A stretch of 64,000 nt of DNA from Limnomonas spitsbergensis. Lineage: Eukaryota; Chlorophyta; Chlorophyceae; Chlamydomonadales. Below the pieces are notes generated by a model. That model saw only the letters and a list, made by a program, of their open reading frames with translations. It made no database searches and had not been told where the DNA came from. The position numbers were made by a program, and so were the translations under genes. Below are positions 22,791-33,100 of this stretch, one piece after another. The stretch lies in assembly GCA_037349105.1 (NCBI GenBank), contig JAYJMM010000110.1:2852001-2916000 (forward strand), written 5' to 3'. Numbering within the stretch: position 1 is the first letter of the stretch; every line of letters begins with the position of its first letter.

Positions 22791-23150
22791 TATGGAGCCG
22801 TGCTTTCCAACCTTAAACATGTGCATTGTACTGCAACTGTGGGGGATGTTCGGGTCTGAGTCAATAAAGAGTTCAACACTTAAGATGGAGCGCTTAGTTG
22901 CACGTTTCATATTTTAGATAGTTGCTTTAACCGTGTTTGCCGTATTAGAGCACCAGTTTGAAAAACGGATGTTTAAGGTTAAGGTTAAGGTTGGACGGTG
23001 CTTTTTGGTGATTAAACCCTTAATTACGATGGTTCAAGGGTTGGGAATCCAGCTAGGCTGACAGCTCTTGCGTCGGGTTGTTTTATTTTCCTTCCCATGA
23101 ACCTGCTAGGCCTCCTACTTGCCATTCCGTTTGCTTCCATAGACAGGAAG
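22791..23150. other. Intergenic sequence, nothing recognised
   Basis: Mixed unique sequence with a few TTAAGG-like motifs; no ORF with protein similarity I recognise. Confidence 0.5.
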
Positions 23151-23154
23151 AGAG

Positions 23155-23240
23155 ACAGAAAGAAAACTACGCCGCACAGGGGGGCGTGAGAGTTGAGGAA
23201 ACAGCGTAGCCTGGCCCGAAGCCACATCCGCGCCGATACC
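23155..23240 (+). repeat. Dispersed repeat family A, copy 3
   Basis: Full-length-looking copy, ending cacatccgcgccgatacc. Confidence 0.75.
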
Positions 23241-23798
23241 TTTGTAGGCAGGAGATGTGTGGAGATGTGTGGTGCCGTCTCTTCAGAGGGTTGAGCGACG
23301 GACGGGACTTTGTAGATTAGGGTTGAGAGGTTAAGGGTTTAGGGGGTTTTGTGGGAGCTGCTGTTATGGGGATTCCAAGCCTAGACTGGCTGCAAGCCGT
23401 TCACTCGAGTGCTTGAGGCTAGTGGGTTTCAGGGGAACAATCTGTCTACCACGGTTTCGGGTTTAGGGTTCACGGTGTCTGACACTTGATTTCCATCCGA
23501 TTTGATTTTCATCGAATTTAAATTTTTATCCGATTTCTGTTTTATCCGATTTGATTTCCATCGGATTTGATTCACGCCCGCCCGATTTGATATCAGTACT
23601 CTAAGTATATGTTTCCCCCATTTGTTTTCCAGCCGATTTGAATCCGATCATTTATTTAAATATAGCATTCAAGACACGACTGAAGGGTGCTCTGCTTGCC
23701 CTGGTTGTACTTGTGAGTGTTCACTGTCCAGTAGAGCATCACGTTTGATATCTGGGCCATGTCCCATGTGGCCATGTGTGGTCGTATGACTGACTAAA
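23241..23798. other. Intergenic sequence with CCGATTTGAT repeats
   Basis: 23480-23660 contains several imperfect copies of tccgatttgattt. Otherwise nothing recognised. Confidence 0.5.
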
Positions 23799-23884
23799 CG
23801 ATAACGGCGCGGATGTGGCTTTGGCCCAGGCTGCGCTGTTTCCTCAACTGTCACGCCTCCCATGTGGCAAAGCGTTCTTTCTTA
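23799..23884 (-). repeat. Dispersed repeat family A, copy 4
   Basis: Reverse copy beginning ataacggcgcggatgtggct. Confidence 0.75.
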
Positions 23885-23939
23885 TGTGACTGAGGGTCCT
23901 TGTCTGTCCTTTGTATTGACAATATGGGTTGGTTTGTTG

Positions 23940-24090
23940 GTTAGGTTTGGGCGGCCAGTCTCACACTTTGTGAAGCCAAAGCCAAAGAAATGATACATAT
24001 GCGCACCCGGGCTGTTTTTTGTGGGGGTCCGCGTCTCAGGTTTTCTCGGGTTGGGCGGCCAGCCTCACACTTTGTATAGTCAAAAGAAAA
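23940..24090 (+). repeat. Transposon-derived repeat (GGGCGGCC...TCACAC)
   Basis: gggcggccagtctcacactt occurs here twice, about 105 bp apart. The same block is at 29210-29310 and, reversed, at 26779-26830, with the shared gcgcacccgggctgtttttt segment. Confidence 0.65.
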
Positions 24091-24235
24091 GAAATGATAC
24101 ATATGCCGACTTTCCCTCCGTGCTCGTTTCCATTCCTCCCTTGCCTCCAGTTTCCTTTCTCTCCGAACGGGACTTCGAATTGAGCGCACACGTGGCTGAG
24201 TCTCGTCAGCAGCACTTATCAGGGGCCAGGCACTC

Positions 24236-24390
24236 AGGTGTGACGTCATTACCCCCTCGGGTGTGACGTCATTGCCCTCGGGGCTGACGTCATAACCTCC
24301 GAGGTGTGACTTCATTACCATCAGGTGTGACGTCATTACCCCCAGGTGTGACGTCATTACCCGCAGGTGTGACGTTAGTACCCTGTGCCG
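24236..24390. repeat. Tandem TGACGTCA-containing units
   Basis: About eight 20-22 bp units like ggtgtgacgtcattaccc; several carry the perfect palindrome TGACGTCA. The unit matches the reverse of the TE-end-like motif at 25.3-27.3 kb. Confidence 0.8.
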
Positions 24391-24830
24391 TCATTACTCC
24401 TGCTAGTCATCATAACCTTCATAGGACTGACTGTCCTGGAATGGAAGATTTGATTGAAAACTGTATGTTCTGCAAAATACACTCCTGACATTGATGTATA
24501 ACTACTAAACTACTAACTAAGCTACATAACTAAGCTACATAAGAACTAAAAGTCACCACTGAATGTGATGCTTTGTTGGCCTGTTTAAACTTCACAAAAC
24601 TTTCACAAAAGCAATTCAGAAAGCTACCTATAGTGGTCCTAATAGTAGCATGTACGGCGCGACAGTGCATGGGCTACTCTGTCTGACTCAGTACTGCGGA
24701 GGTGTCATGTTATTGACTACAGCAGTGCCAGAGTTTCAAAACAGGGTTTCAAGACAGAGTCCAACAAACAGCTTAGAAATGGGCTGATTGTAGCCGACAG
24801 TCCTGGGGTGAGAAGTCGCTTACGACATCC
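24391..24830. other. Intergenic sequence, nothing recognised
   Basis: AT-richer unique sequence (24480-24620) with short actaactaagctacat repeats. Confidence 0.5.
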
Positions 24831-24831
24831 A

Positions 24832-24918
24832 TACCCAAAGGTTGAGAGATCGAACCTGCCACACGATCGTCTCTCTACCCCTGCTGTCGAGATCCCCGGG
24901 TTCCATGTTCCTGCTCCT
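24832..24918 (-). repeat. Inverted repeat arm 1 (possible SINE-like element)
   Basis: Reverse complement of 25142-25238 with small indels. Shared blocks are gatcgtgtggc, ggttcgat and ctcaacctttgggtatg. Confidence 0.65.
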
Positions 24919-25141
24919 CATATAGGAGGGCAGCATGGCTGCACCATGGTCCTGGCTGTGCATGGTTTCAGACATTGAGCCTACTGGTAGGCATTCCCTA
25001 CCAGCCACACGCGGCCGAGCGTTTATTTAACAGGGCCAAACGGGTATGCACCGTAAGGAAAGAAGTCGCTTACAGCGAACTGCAGTTGAGAAGGCTGTTC
25101 TGTCGGGTGTCAGGTGGTTGATTTGGTAGCCTATGTGAGGG

Positions 25142-25238
25142 GGCAGGAACATGGAAGTTGGAACCCGGCGCTTTAGTCGTGGGGATAGAGAAGATCGTGT
25201 GGCGGGTTCGTTCGATCCCTCAACCTCTGGGTATGGAT
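25142..25238 (+). repeat. Inverted repeat arm 2 (possible SINE-like element)
   Basis: Partner of 24832-24918. It contains gcgggttcgttcgatccc, loosely like a pol III B box. Confidence 0.6.
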
Positions 25239-25329
25239 GCGATATTCAAGTGAAGATAGCTTGAGGAGGGCTGAAGATATCGTCATGCTGGGCTTGGAGA
25301 AGCATGCCATGTGACCATGTCGGCCAACG

Positions 25330-25435
25330 GACTATCAATGACGTTACACCTCAGGGGCCGCACCAGCCGAAAGGAGTCAATAACGTTACACCTCTGGGCC
25401 CGCTCAAAGCTCGGCCGCGTGGGCGCCCAACTGTT
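25330..25435 (+). repeat. Repeat family B: TGACGTTACACC...GCTCGGCCGCG ends
   Basis: Two units of caatgacgttacacctc-ggggcc-gctcaaa. Further units at 26640-26742 (inverted pair), 26966-26990, 27035-27082 and 27212-27262. They look like ends of a mobile element, but no transposase is present. Confidence 0.65.
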
Positions 25436-25539
25436 CAGATGGGAGTAAAGGATGAACTAAAAGGAAGAGAGGGGGGAAGGAACAAAAGGAGAGGCCGGGA
25501 AGGCAAAGCAGACCAAGTCCAACACCGGAGTTCCACTAG

Positions 25540-25640
25540 AGACTAGCCCTCAACAAAGCCTCTAAGAAAAGTCAAGGAAAGCAAGCGTATCCCACCCCTG
25601 CTTGGCCGCGAGGGCGCTCCAGATCAGAAGGGAGAAGAGA
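25540..25640 (-). repeat. Short LINE-tail copy
   Basis: Read on the minus strand, gggtgggatacgcttgcttt and gagggctagtctc match the end of the LINE fragment at 25722-26219. Confidence 0.55.
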
Positions 25641-25721
25641 AGAAACTAAAAAGGGGGCAAACAACAACAACAACAACAAAAAGGCTAAAAGAGATGGCCG
25701 GAAAGGCCAACGACATCGGCC

Positions 25722-26219
25722 TCAAAAACCCTGGAGACTAACCCTCAAGGCAACAATGCCCACAGCACAGTCCACAAAAGCAAGTGCGTCCCACCCATGC
25801 TCAGCCTGGTACAACTGGTGGAAGTTAGTGGCAGCGCCCCAAGGACCTGCCCACCCCCGCTCCCGTAACTGCTCCCTGACACTAGGGCACTGAAAGCACA
25901 CATGCAGCGCATCCTCTACCTGTTCGCTATCCCCCTGTGCCCAACACCGCCGCTGGCAGCAGCGTGTCTGTCGCCGCTGACCGTTGCGCCGTCCTCTGGT
26001 ATCAGCCGTGCTGATCGCGCCAAGCCGCAGTCGCAAATTGGTGCGAACACAAGCACACTCCCTCAGACTAGGGCGGCTCTTGGCTTGCGCCAGCACGGCA
26101 CCCGCCGTGGACTGGAACCAGGCACGGTAGGTCGCCGCCGTAACCAGCCGAAAGGAGTGTGCTACTTGCGTGCGCACGAACTTAAGGCTGCGGCTCGGCG
26201 CCGTCAGCTCGGCTGACAT
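25722..26219 (-). pseudogene. LINE-type reverse-transcriptase C-terminal fragment
   Basis: A 165-codon open frame, truncated at its 5' side. It contains CCQRRCWAQGDSEQVEDALH followed by VCFQCPSVREQL, the C..C....E...H..F.CP zinc-knuckle-like motif found at the C-terminus of many non-LTR retrotransposon polymerases. Upstream RT motifs are absent, so the copy is dead. A diverged copy lies next to it in opposite orientation. Family assignment is from motif recall only. Confidence 0.68.
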
Positions 26220-26286
26220 TAGAGGACGGCGCAGTGGTCAGCAGCGTGACATGCGGTGCTGCCTCTGATATTGGGCTAGGGGAGAC

Positions 26287-26491
26287 GGCGACCATGTAGA
26301 GGACGCGCTGCATGCATGTTTTCAAAGTATGCCCCAACGTGCATGATCAACTTAGAGAGTGGTAAATTGGGGATGGGCAGGTCCTCCGAAGTCCGAACGA
26401 TGCTAGAGACTTTTTAAAGTTGTACCGGGGCAGGCTTGGGTGGGATGCCCTGGCCTTTGTGGACGCCATGGTAGATATCGTTGAGGCGTAG
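26287..26491 (+). pseudogene. Second, inverted LINE 3'-end fragment
   Basis: gaggacgcgctgcatgcatg, gttgtaccggggcaggc and gggtgggatgccctggcctt parallel the minus-strand fragment, but frameshifts and stops break the frame. It ends near a tag at 26489-26491. Confidence 0.65.
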
Positions 26492-26639
26492 ACATTTTCA
26501 GAGGCTGGAACTTCCTTCGTATTTTGTGTTTTCCAGCCTTTTGCTTTGTCCCTTCACTTTATTTCCCACTACTTCCCCCCCCTTTCTTTTGTCCTGCCCC
26601 CTTCTGTGTTTTGTCCATGTTTCCTCCCAAGTCTTAAGT
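26492..26639. other. Intergenic sequence, T/C-rich
   Basis: ttcccccc/ttttgtcc-rich, no gene; possibly the 3' UTR of the LINE copy. Confidence 0.4.
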
Positions 26640-26742
26640 TAGGCGCCCACGCGGCCGAGCCTTGTTTGAGCAGGGCCCAGAGGTGTAACGTCATTGACAT
26701 TATTGACATATGGGCCCTGCTCAAGAAGGCACGGCCGTCCCA
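26640..26742. repeat. Family B inverted pair
   Basis: cgcggccgagccttgtttga...gggcccagaggtgtaacgtc faces a second half gggccctgctcaagaaggca. The two arms form a palindrome of about 45 bp per side. Confidence 0.7.
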
Positions 26743-27034
26743 ACTGTCAAGAAATACATTAACCTGTTTGCTTGGACACAGTGTGAGGCTGGCCGCCCGG
26801 CCCTAAAAACCTGAGGCGCAAACACGAAAAACTGCCTACAGTAGACACACATATGGTCCCCGTTGTCAGCTGTGAAATGGCGAGCAAGGACAGGGCGGGC
26901 ACTCACACTATGACCAAGCAACAAGCACCACGGCCTGAATCACTCTTCTGCGTAAAGAGCCGAGCATTTGAAGTGTAACGTCATTAACTCATATCCGTAA
27001 ACAGTTATATCTGAGCTTCTATGTGGGTTGGCAG

Positions 27035-27262
27035 TCAATGACGTTACACCTCGGGGCCCTGCTCAAAAAGGCTCGACCGCGGGTAGGAAGTGGTTTCAGC
27101 GTGCGTGCCGCAACTGCAAAACCCGTTTTCGAAAGGGCTGCAACACCTGTCGAGTCCGCCACTACAACTGCAATACGGTATAGGATCCCATGCGTTTTTG
27201 CTGCAATATATAGGTCAATGACGTTACACCTCTGGGCCCTGCTTAAATAAAGCTCGGCCACG
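27035..27262 (+). repeat. Family B direct pair
   Basis: Two direct copies of gtcaatgacgttacacctc with gggccctgct, 177 bp apart. Confidence 0.7.
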
Positions 27263-28114
27263 TTATTCAGGTACATGGGTTTCAACGTGCTGTACCGGTA
27301 AACGTTCAAGTTTGACCTGAATAATGCTTTGGGTGTCACTGAGGATAATTAAATGCGGTGCATCAAAAACACTATTTTGTTACTAGGAACACAGCCGGTC
27401 GTGCATTCGGCCAGATCCAGATCCAAATCCAGCCCATCAGATCCAGATCCAGGCGAACAGCCCATACATGTGGCTGCTGATGTCTGCTGCCCCCCCTTCC
27501 CCCCTCTCCGCAACTCCATCCCCTCTCAACGCCCCGCGTCGGAGTGTTTGCATCCGCCCCCCATCTCATCTGCTGTGCCTGCTCCCTTAATTGGGTATTT
27601 TAAACTAGGCTCCTCCCGACTGCGCTTTCCTCTGATCCCCGCGTGCCATACGCCTGCGCCTCCAGAGAAACATGCTTGCGCTCCCTCGCGCTGTCCCCTT
27701 GCTCCGCCTCACACCTCCCCCTACCCCTCACACCCACCCCCGTACCCATCACCCCTTCCTCTGCTCTCCATATGCCATACGCCTGTACCTCTAGAGACCC
27801 ATGCTTGCGCTTCCTCACGCCGTCCCCTACCTCCACACACACAAGTCCTATCTTGCATTCCGTCAGCTCCGCACACATGCCCCATTCTGCTGTCTGGTAT
27901 ACTCCGAGCACATGTGCTATCCTGCCGTCTGCCTAGCTCGGTGCCCATGTCCCAACGCGCCGTCCCAATAGCTTCCCACCAGATTCTCACCAGCTTCCCA
28001 CCAGCTTCCCACTAGCTACCCACTAGCTACCCACTAGCTGCCCACCCTCAACCCGTGCCATCTCTCCTTCACAGCATCTGCATCGCCCTGTTTCAGCCTC
28101 TCACTGGCCCCGCT
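27263..28114. other. Intergenic sequence with short local duplications
   Basis: ccagatccagatccaaatcc at about 27415-27455; a roughly 130-bp duplication around tgccatacgcctg (27645 and 27773); cttcccaccag/actagctaccc units at 27965-28040. No protein-like frame recognised. Confidence 0.5.
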
Positions 28115-28202
28115 AAGGAAAGAAAGCTACGCCCTACTAGGGCATGGGGATTCAGGAAACAGCACAGCTTGGGGCCGTCGCCACATCCGCGCCGTTACCA
28201 TT
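28115..28202 (+). repeat. Dispersed repeat family A, copy 5
   Basis: Starts aaggaaagaaagctacgccc and ends cacatccgcgccgttaccat; the hairpin is gccctactagggc. Confidence 0.8.
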
Positions 28203-30014
28203 AAGGGGCCCTACCACCTCAACACCTCCGCCCTCTATCTCATGCGCTCCTCTTAACTCGATGCTTGGGCCTGGCTCGCATGGGCGCCGCTTGCTCTGCG
28301 CCTCCGCCCTCTCATATGCGCCGCTAACTCGACGCCTGTGTCGGCCTCTCATCACGGGCGCCGCTTGCTCTGCGCCTCCGCCCTCTCATACGCTCCGCCA
28401 CGGAGCGCAGAGCCACCTCGGCATGGATGAGTGCCTCGAGACTACACACAGTGTGAATTTGTGTGTGTGGGAGGGTAGGGTTTGTGGTGTGTGTGTGGGG
28501 GGGGGTGAAGGTGTGTGTGTGTGTGTGTGTGAAGGGGGGGGTGGATGTGGGGAGAGGGGGGATGTGTGTCTGTGTGATGGTGAGGTATGCTGCTCGGTAC
28601 GAGCTGGCCCCGGGAGGCATCCCACTAGGCTGTGCTATCAAATTGAAACTTTGGGTCGTTGTGTTCCCTCTCGCCCCCTTTGCGATGTCGTCCCTGGTTA
28701 AGGTCATGCTTGTCCTGTTTGCCGTGTTTCGTCCTGTTGAGAGGGCCTAGTTTGGGCCTCGTAGCTGCTAGTCTGCGAGTCATATTTTCGTGGATACGGG
28801 GGGCCCGCGCAATATCGATTGTTCTCTAAAGCGCGACACAGAGTTGGAGAAGAAGCGGAGCCCCCCCATTTCTTTGCTTGGGAAAGTCTTTACCGAGCAT
28901 AAGACTTCCCCAAGGTTTTGCCTTTGGGTATTGCTTTGCCCTTTTCCCTCAAAGTGTCCAGGCAACCCGTTTTTCCTTCCTGTCAGCTGCTCTCGTTCTG
29001 TCACATTGGGTGACGTTTTTTCGGTTTGGGTGGAGACGTTTGCCGCATTAGGGTGGGTTTTTGGTGGTTAAGCTATTTGGGTGCCGAGGTGGGGTACCAG
29101 CTCTTTTTATCAAACCTGAATCTAACTTTGTATGCATGAGTTATTGCGGCCGTGTGAGTGCTTGTTGGTTGTGTGCCTTTCCTGTTCCAGCTCGCCTCAT
29201 CTCAGCTGCCGACGAGGGCCACGTGCGCACCCGGGCTGTTTTTTTGCGTTAGTGTCTCAGGATTTCTAGGGTTGGGCGGCCGGCTTCACACCTTATACAG
29301 TCCAAGCAACAGAGGTGTGATTGGGGGGAAGGGGGTGTGGGTGAGGAGGGATGGAAAGTAATGGTTGTACGTGTGAGTGGGGGTGGGAGTGAATGGTGGT
29401 GTGTATGAGTGGGGAGGTGTGAATGGTGGTATGGATGACTGGTGGGTGGGTGGGGTGAATGGCACGTCACACATGTTCACACCTGCATAGATGAGTGCCT
29501 GGAGACTGCAATTTGTGTGAATCGTGTGGACAGGGTGAAGGGAGGCTGGGGTGCCACCCCAGCCACCCTCCACCAGGGACAGAGGATACGGAATAAGATC
29601 ATAAGATAAGACGCGATATGAAACGATGCGATACTGGACTTTGGCCCGTATCGGGACTTGATAGTGTGGATTTACAGTAAAAGTGTGAATTTCCAGGCAG
29701 TGCGCTGAAGTAGACCCCATCGATACAGCCAAACACAGAACAGTTACAATACCAGAGTTTGGCCAAAACGGCCGTATTCTGTGTCCCTGCCCCTCAACCT
29801 GTACCTGGGGTACCGGCGAGTGGTGATTGGATGGGTGACTTGATGAGAGGGATTGGGCGTGAGGGCAACAGAAAAATATCCACCTCAGTCTTCATGAGTT
29901 CGAAACTGAAAGTTATTAAAACAGTGTGTGTGTGTGGGGGGGGGGGCGGAATAGCAGTGTGAGTGAGTTGGGAGGGGGAGATTTACATAGCATACAGGGC
30001 CTCCTTAGCCTAAA
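28203..30014. other. Intergenic sequence downstream of both genes
   Basis: Three copies of gggcgccgcttgctctgcgc-type units (28225-28400), GT-rich microsatellites (28450-28570), a transposon-derived block at 29210-29310 and a GTGTGGGTG-rich stretch (29320-29460). No supported gene. Confidence 0.5.
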
Positions 30015-30188
30015 TTACCCGATCCAGATCCAGATCTGTCGACGCACCGACCTCTGCAGCACCTCAAAGCAGTTGGGCCTGCGGCGCGGGTCCTCACGCC
30101 AGCAAGCCGCGATGAGGCTGCGTAACCCGAGCGGCATGTCAGACGGCAGCGCGGGCCTTTCGCCCTTGATCGCAACTGCAAGGATGAT
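30015..30188 (-). CDS. Kinase last exon and stop
   Basis: 57 codons, IILAVAIKGERPALPSDMPL, LIAACWREDPRRRPNCFEVL (subdomain XI Arg) then a short basic/aromatic tail (RQIWIWIG) and TAA at 30017-30015. Confidence 0.9.
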   Translation of the reverse strand: MILAVAIKGERPALPSDMPLGLRSLIAACWREDPRRRPNCFEVLQRSVRRQIWIWIG

Positions 30189-33100
30189 CTGCATCGGAAG
30201 GGAGGGGGCGATGTATGTGAACCGAGGTAGCACGATAACGATACAGCACAGGTTAAGCAGAATTTTACTACAAAGGTAGCTCGATATGGCACGAGGCTGC
30301 ACGATACGGCACAAGCTGAGCCGTATTTTACTGCAAATTATCACGTTACGGCATGATACTACACGATACGGCACGATACAGCACAGTTTAAGCCGGATTT
30401 TACTACAAAGGTAGCACGATACGGCACGAGTCTGCACACGATTGCGCGACCCTGATGTGAACATGCCATGCAAACCAAGCCATGCAAATCGAGCCATGCA
30501 AATCAAGCCATGTAAGCCAAGCCGGCAGTGTGGCTGCCTAACTTTGATAGCAACCGCAAATGTTATGTGATCAGCTGCATATCATGCGATCGGGTTTGGA
30601 TTCGGTAGAAAGGTTTCGAGGTGGATCGCTTTTTTGAACTGTCCATTGCGGCCGCCAGGTAGATGTGAGTCGTAAATGGGATCAAGCAGTGCCAGGGCTC
30701 TGGGATCAGGGTTGAGGGACTCGGGGGAAACCCTAAACCCTTACGCCTAAGCCCTAAACCCTTAACCGTATAGGCCTCACCTGGAATAAGCCCATGTTTT
30801 CAGGCTGTGCTCTTTGAGACCTTACCCACCAAAACAAAAGCGAGAAACAAAAGACCGCAATGTTGTAACCAAGGAAGTTGGACCCTAAACCCTAAACATT
30901 TATCCCTTAACCCTAAACCCTAAACCCTACAACCTCAACCTAAACCTTGGCCTTACCTGGAATAAGCCCATGTTGGCAGGCTGTGCGCCACGTCCCAGCT
31001 CTGCAAACGGGACCCTCCGCGAGACGCATTCGTACATGATGCACCCAAGGCTGCAGGAGGGGGGGCGGTGTAGGAGGGGGGGGAGGCGGTGGGTGGGTGG
31101 GTGGGTGGGGCGCAGAATAAAAGGGAGGAAGGGGGGGGGGGGGCAGAACAAAAGGGAGGAAGGGGGGGGGGGGGGCAGAACAAAAGGGAGGAAGGGGGGG
31201 GGGGGGCAGAACAAAAGGGGAGTGTGGTGTGTGTGTGGGGGGGGGGGGGGCGCAGAATAAAAGGGAGGTAGGGGAGGTAGGGGAGGGGGGGGGCGTGGAG
31301 CAAGAGGGAGGAAGACAGGACATTAGAGCATTCATACAGAATGCAACCAAGGCTGGAGGGAGGGAGGGATGAGGGGGGTGGGGAGAATGAGGTCGAGGAA
31401 CAAATGGGGGGAGAAGGGAGGGAGGAAAGGAGGAAGGGAGGGAGGGAGGGAGGGAGGGGCTAAACTTTACTGAATGATCACACTTTACTTGCCAACCATG
31501 CCCAGGGGCATGCTGTTGGGCAGGCCGCCATATATCACTCTTTATTACATTTTTACCTGTACACGTCACACTTCTCGTCCACTCTTGTCCCGTTGAAGAG
31601 CTCGGGGGCCATGTAGTTAGGCGTACCGCCCTGCTGCGTGACGCTGACAAACGATTTGTGTGGATCCTGCAAAAGGGTGAAGTACACAGTGGAGGGTTAA
31701 GGTTAAGGGTTTTGCCGTGCCTGTCCAGAAGTTTCTTAACCATCAACCTTGTGAGAAGTAGGAACTACATGCGGTTTCCAATCCTTCTAGATGTCTAACG
31801 GATCCCTAGGTTTGGGCGATTAGACCTGCCCGTTCGGGATACGAACATTCTTCCCCGTGTCGTTGCAATTGTGGATCAATCATACGATGGTACCTCAGCA
31901 ATTTTCTGTAATTTCCCTTCTGACCAGCTCAACGGCAATTACCGCCGAGAGATTTTACCAATTGCTTAAGTGATGATAGGTAAGGGTCAGGTTAAAGGGT
32001 TTTGATCCCCGGTGGGCAGGGTTTTGGGTGTCAAGTGGTTACTGGCGAAGGGCTTAGAAGCTAGGATGTAGAGTAGAAGGTTAAGTGTCAAGAGCTCAAA
32101 CCTAGAGGCTTAAGTTACAGGGTCAAGGGTCAGGGCGTTAGGGTTTAGGGTTTAGGATGTCGGGTGTCGGGTTCAGGGTGAAGTTAGCCTCGATGAAGTA
32201 CGGGGTCCAATGTTGTGTTTTCACGGAGGAGCGACGGAGGATATATGACTCGGGTTAAGCACAGCCAGAAAGTGTGGGTAGTTCTGTACAAATTCACACT
32301 TTGCACGTCGTCGAAATGTCAGAATGTGTTATCTCTGCTCTGGGATAAGTTCACACATTGGCACTCCCACACATTGGCCTGCATGCAACATTTCACACCT
32401 ACCATCCCTTGACTCACGAAGTTGCCTTGAAGTCTGCTATCTTTGATCCAGGTCTAGGTCCAAGTCAACTCATCCACACTTTCAAACTCCCACGTCTAGG
32501 AATACGCGTTCATACTCTCTCACACCTTTGCCTGAATGAACCTGCTGCTTGCTGCCAGGACTCTTGAATGATTTCTCATATTGACACTTCCACACGTTGA
32601 CCATGCCTCGCAATGCTCAAGTCTGCCGGCATCGCTGTAATAATGACTTCACACATGCACACCGCCACACCTTTGCCCGTCAATACAAGTTCACACTGTC
32701 CCACCTTTGCCCGCGAAATGCCGAAGTCTGCTATCTTGGCCCTCCCCTGGAGATCCAGCAACACGTTTTGGGGCTGCGCAAGACATGGAAATGGGATCTA
32801 GGAACGCGGGGATGCCTCGGGACAAATGAATAAATGCAAATCATTTATTAAATATACTATATTATACAAATAAATAAGTAAATACAAATGCAAACAAGTG
32901 CGTGGATTAAGGAAGCCGCTCTTTCAGAAAGACTCAGGACACGTGCACAGAAATGAAGTAAAAAGGAAAGAAAGCAACGCCCCGTGGGTGGTATGAGAGG
33001 TAGGAGGGAACAGCGCAGCCAGGGACGAAGCCACATCCGCGCTGTCCCCGTTCACAGGGTGGATGTCTTAGGGCCGATACCAAGGGCTTGGGTTTTATGG

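Noticed and set aside
21244..22879. Three long minus-strand ORFs of up to 539 codons
   Set aside because: They are translations of the 16-bp minisatellite in three frames; no non-repeat domain.
28144..28750. ORFs of 95-185 codons on both strands
   Set aside because: They run through a family A repeat, GT microsatellite and local duplications; no recognisable domain.
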